NCBI GenBank assembly: GCA_016938795.1
Contig: JAFGTZ010000027.1
Span: forward strand, 1 to 5,075
Reading direction: 5' to 3'
DNA: 5,075 nucleotides
DNA from: Chromatiaceae bacterium
GTDB lineage: Bacteria; Pseudomonadota; Gammaproteobacteria; Chromatiales; Chromatiaceae
Position 1 is the stretch's first letter; each line of letters opens with the position of its first letter. Below the pieces are notes generated by a model. That model was not told where the DNA came from, made no database searches, and saw only the letters and a list, made by a program, of their open reading frames with translations. Positions 4,456 to 5,075 of the stretch are shown in pieces. Made by a program: the position numbers and the translations under genes.

Positions 4456-5075
4456 CAGGAATCCTCCCGCCCTTGTGTCTGAGTCATTGTTTCGATACAG
4501 CTTTCTAGATGTTTGAGTCGGCGCGTCAGCTCGTCGAGATGCCTGAAACGCGCCACGTTGCGCCGCCAGTCGGCGCTGGGCATCGCGGGAATGCCGCTGC
4601 TGTAGAGGCCCGGCTCGGTAAAGGAGCGCGTGACCATGGCCATGCCGGTAAAGTGGACATGGTCGCCAATCTCCAGATGGCCCGCCATGCCCACGGCGCC
4701 GGCGATGGTGCAGTTGCGTCCGATGCGTGTTGAGCCCGAGATGCCCGTGTTGGCCGCCATGGCGGTATGTTCGCCAATCTCGACGTTATGGCCAATCTGG
4801 ATGTGGTTGTCGAGCTTGACGCCATTGTGGATCAGGGTATCGCCAATGGCCCCGCGATCGACCGTGGTATTGGCGCCGATTTCGACATCGTCGCCAAGCA
4901 CCGCGCGTCCCACCTGCGGAATGCGCACCCAGTGTTCGCCATCGCGTGCGAAGCCGAAACCCTCGCGCCCGATAACCGCGCCCGGATGGATGAGCGCGCG
5001 TGCGCCGATCTGGGTCTCGGCGCAGAGCGTGACCCGCGCCACCAGACGGCTGTCGGGGCCGATGCACACATCGCG
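4455..5075 (-). CDS. lpxD: UDP-3-O-acylglucosamine N-acyltransferase, C-terminal part (5' end outside window)
   Basis: The frame runs through the right window edge, so only the last 206 residues are present; about 135-140 residues are missing compared with E. coli LpxD (341). LpxD transfers a 3-hydroxyacyl chain from ACP to the 2-amino group of UDP-3-O-acyl-glucosamine, the third step of lipid A synthesis. The fragment shows hexapeptide repeats of the left-handed beta-helix, the LpxD-typical HPGAVIGREGFGFARDG insert, GANTTVDRGAIGDTLI, IQIGHNVEIG whose His (fragment residue 96) corresponds to the E. coli catalytic H239, and FTEPGLYSSGIP. It ends in the C-terminal helix WRRNVARFRHLDELTRRLKHLE, which binds ACP in the E. 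coli enzyme. GTG at 5069 is in-frame but lies within the gene and is not the start. The stop overlaps the fabZ ATG by one base. Confidence 0.97.
   Translation of the reverse strand, partial: RDVCIGPDSRLVARVTLCAETQIGARALIHPGAVIGREGFGFARDGEHWVRIPQVGRAVLGDDVEIGANTTVDRGAIGDTLIHNGVKLDNHIQIGHNVEIGEHTAMAANTGISGSTRIGRNCTIAGAVGMAGHLEIGDHVHFTGMAMVTRSFTEPGLYSSGIPAMPSADWRRNVARFRHLDELTRRLKHLESCIETMTQTQGREDS
4456..4470 (-). promoter_or_regulatory. Strong ribosome binding site deciding the fabZ start
   Basis: Read on the minus strand, the sequence before the ATG at 4455 is GCGGGAGGATTCCTG. GGGAGGA is a near-perfect Shine-Dalgarno sequence with 6 bases before the TGATG stop/start overlap. It lies within the last lpxD codons. 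It is the clearest ribosome site in the operon and is the main evidence that FabZ is made with an N-terminal extension. Confidence 0.75.

Noticed and set aside
1..5075. tRNA or rRNA genes, CRISPR arrays, insertion sequences, attachment sites.
   Set aside because: None was seen. No spaced direct repeats, transposase motifs, terminal inverted repeats or tRNA-like cloverleaf could be recognised on either strand.

Overview
The window is high-GC DNA (roughly two thirds G+C by eye, with strongly G/C-ending codons in most genes). It looks like a chromosomal segment of a gammaproteobacterium, because the minus strand carries the conserved block lpxD-fabZ-lpxA-lpxB-rnhB in the order known from E. coli and Pseudomonas. 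Protein details (LpxA with Met at the chain-length position, RNase HII ending in HRRSFAPV) would fit a purple-sulfur-type Chromatiales member, but that placement is inference.

Layout. Positions 1-81 hold the last 26 codons of an unidentified plus-strand gene, followed by a GC-rich imperfect stem-loop. Positions 177-784 hold a compact type II toxin-antitoxin pair in toxin-first order: higB (RelE-like mRNA nuclease), then higA (HTH antitoxin/repressor). An inverted repeat lies between the presumed -35 and -10 boxes. Positions 785-866 are intergenic and carry a perfect 8-bp inverted repeat with a 4-nt loop just before the next gene. Positions 867-1430 encode an exported DUF4124-type protein with a charged coiled coil and a proline-rich tail. 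From 1435 to the end of the window, all genes are on the minus strand.

The minus-strand genes form a tightly packed operon read from right to left: lpxD (5' end cut off), fabZ (TGATG stop/start overlap), lpxA (probable TTGA overlap), lpxB (12-bp gap) and rnhB (starts inside the end of lpxB). LpxA and LpxD add the ester- and amide-linked 3-hydroxyacyl chains of lipid A. LpxB condenses two monosaccharides into the disaccharide. FabZ draws on the same 3-hydroxyacyl-ACP pool for fatty acid elongation, and RnhB removes RNA from DNA. The operon promoter lies outside the window. It ends convergently, 4 bp from the DUF4124 gene, with no obvious terminator and with no dnaE following as in E. coli.

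I found no wholly new system. The best leads are the LpxA acyl-chain ruler residue, the extended FabZ N-terminus, the unusual start codons in the lpx operon, the LpxB G-to-N change in its N-terminal signature, and the possibly leaderless, self-repressed higBA promoter.
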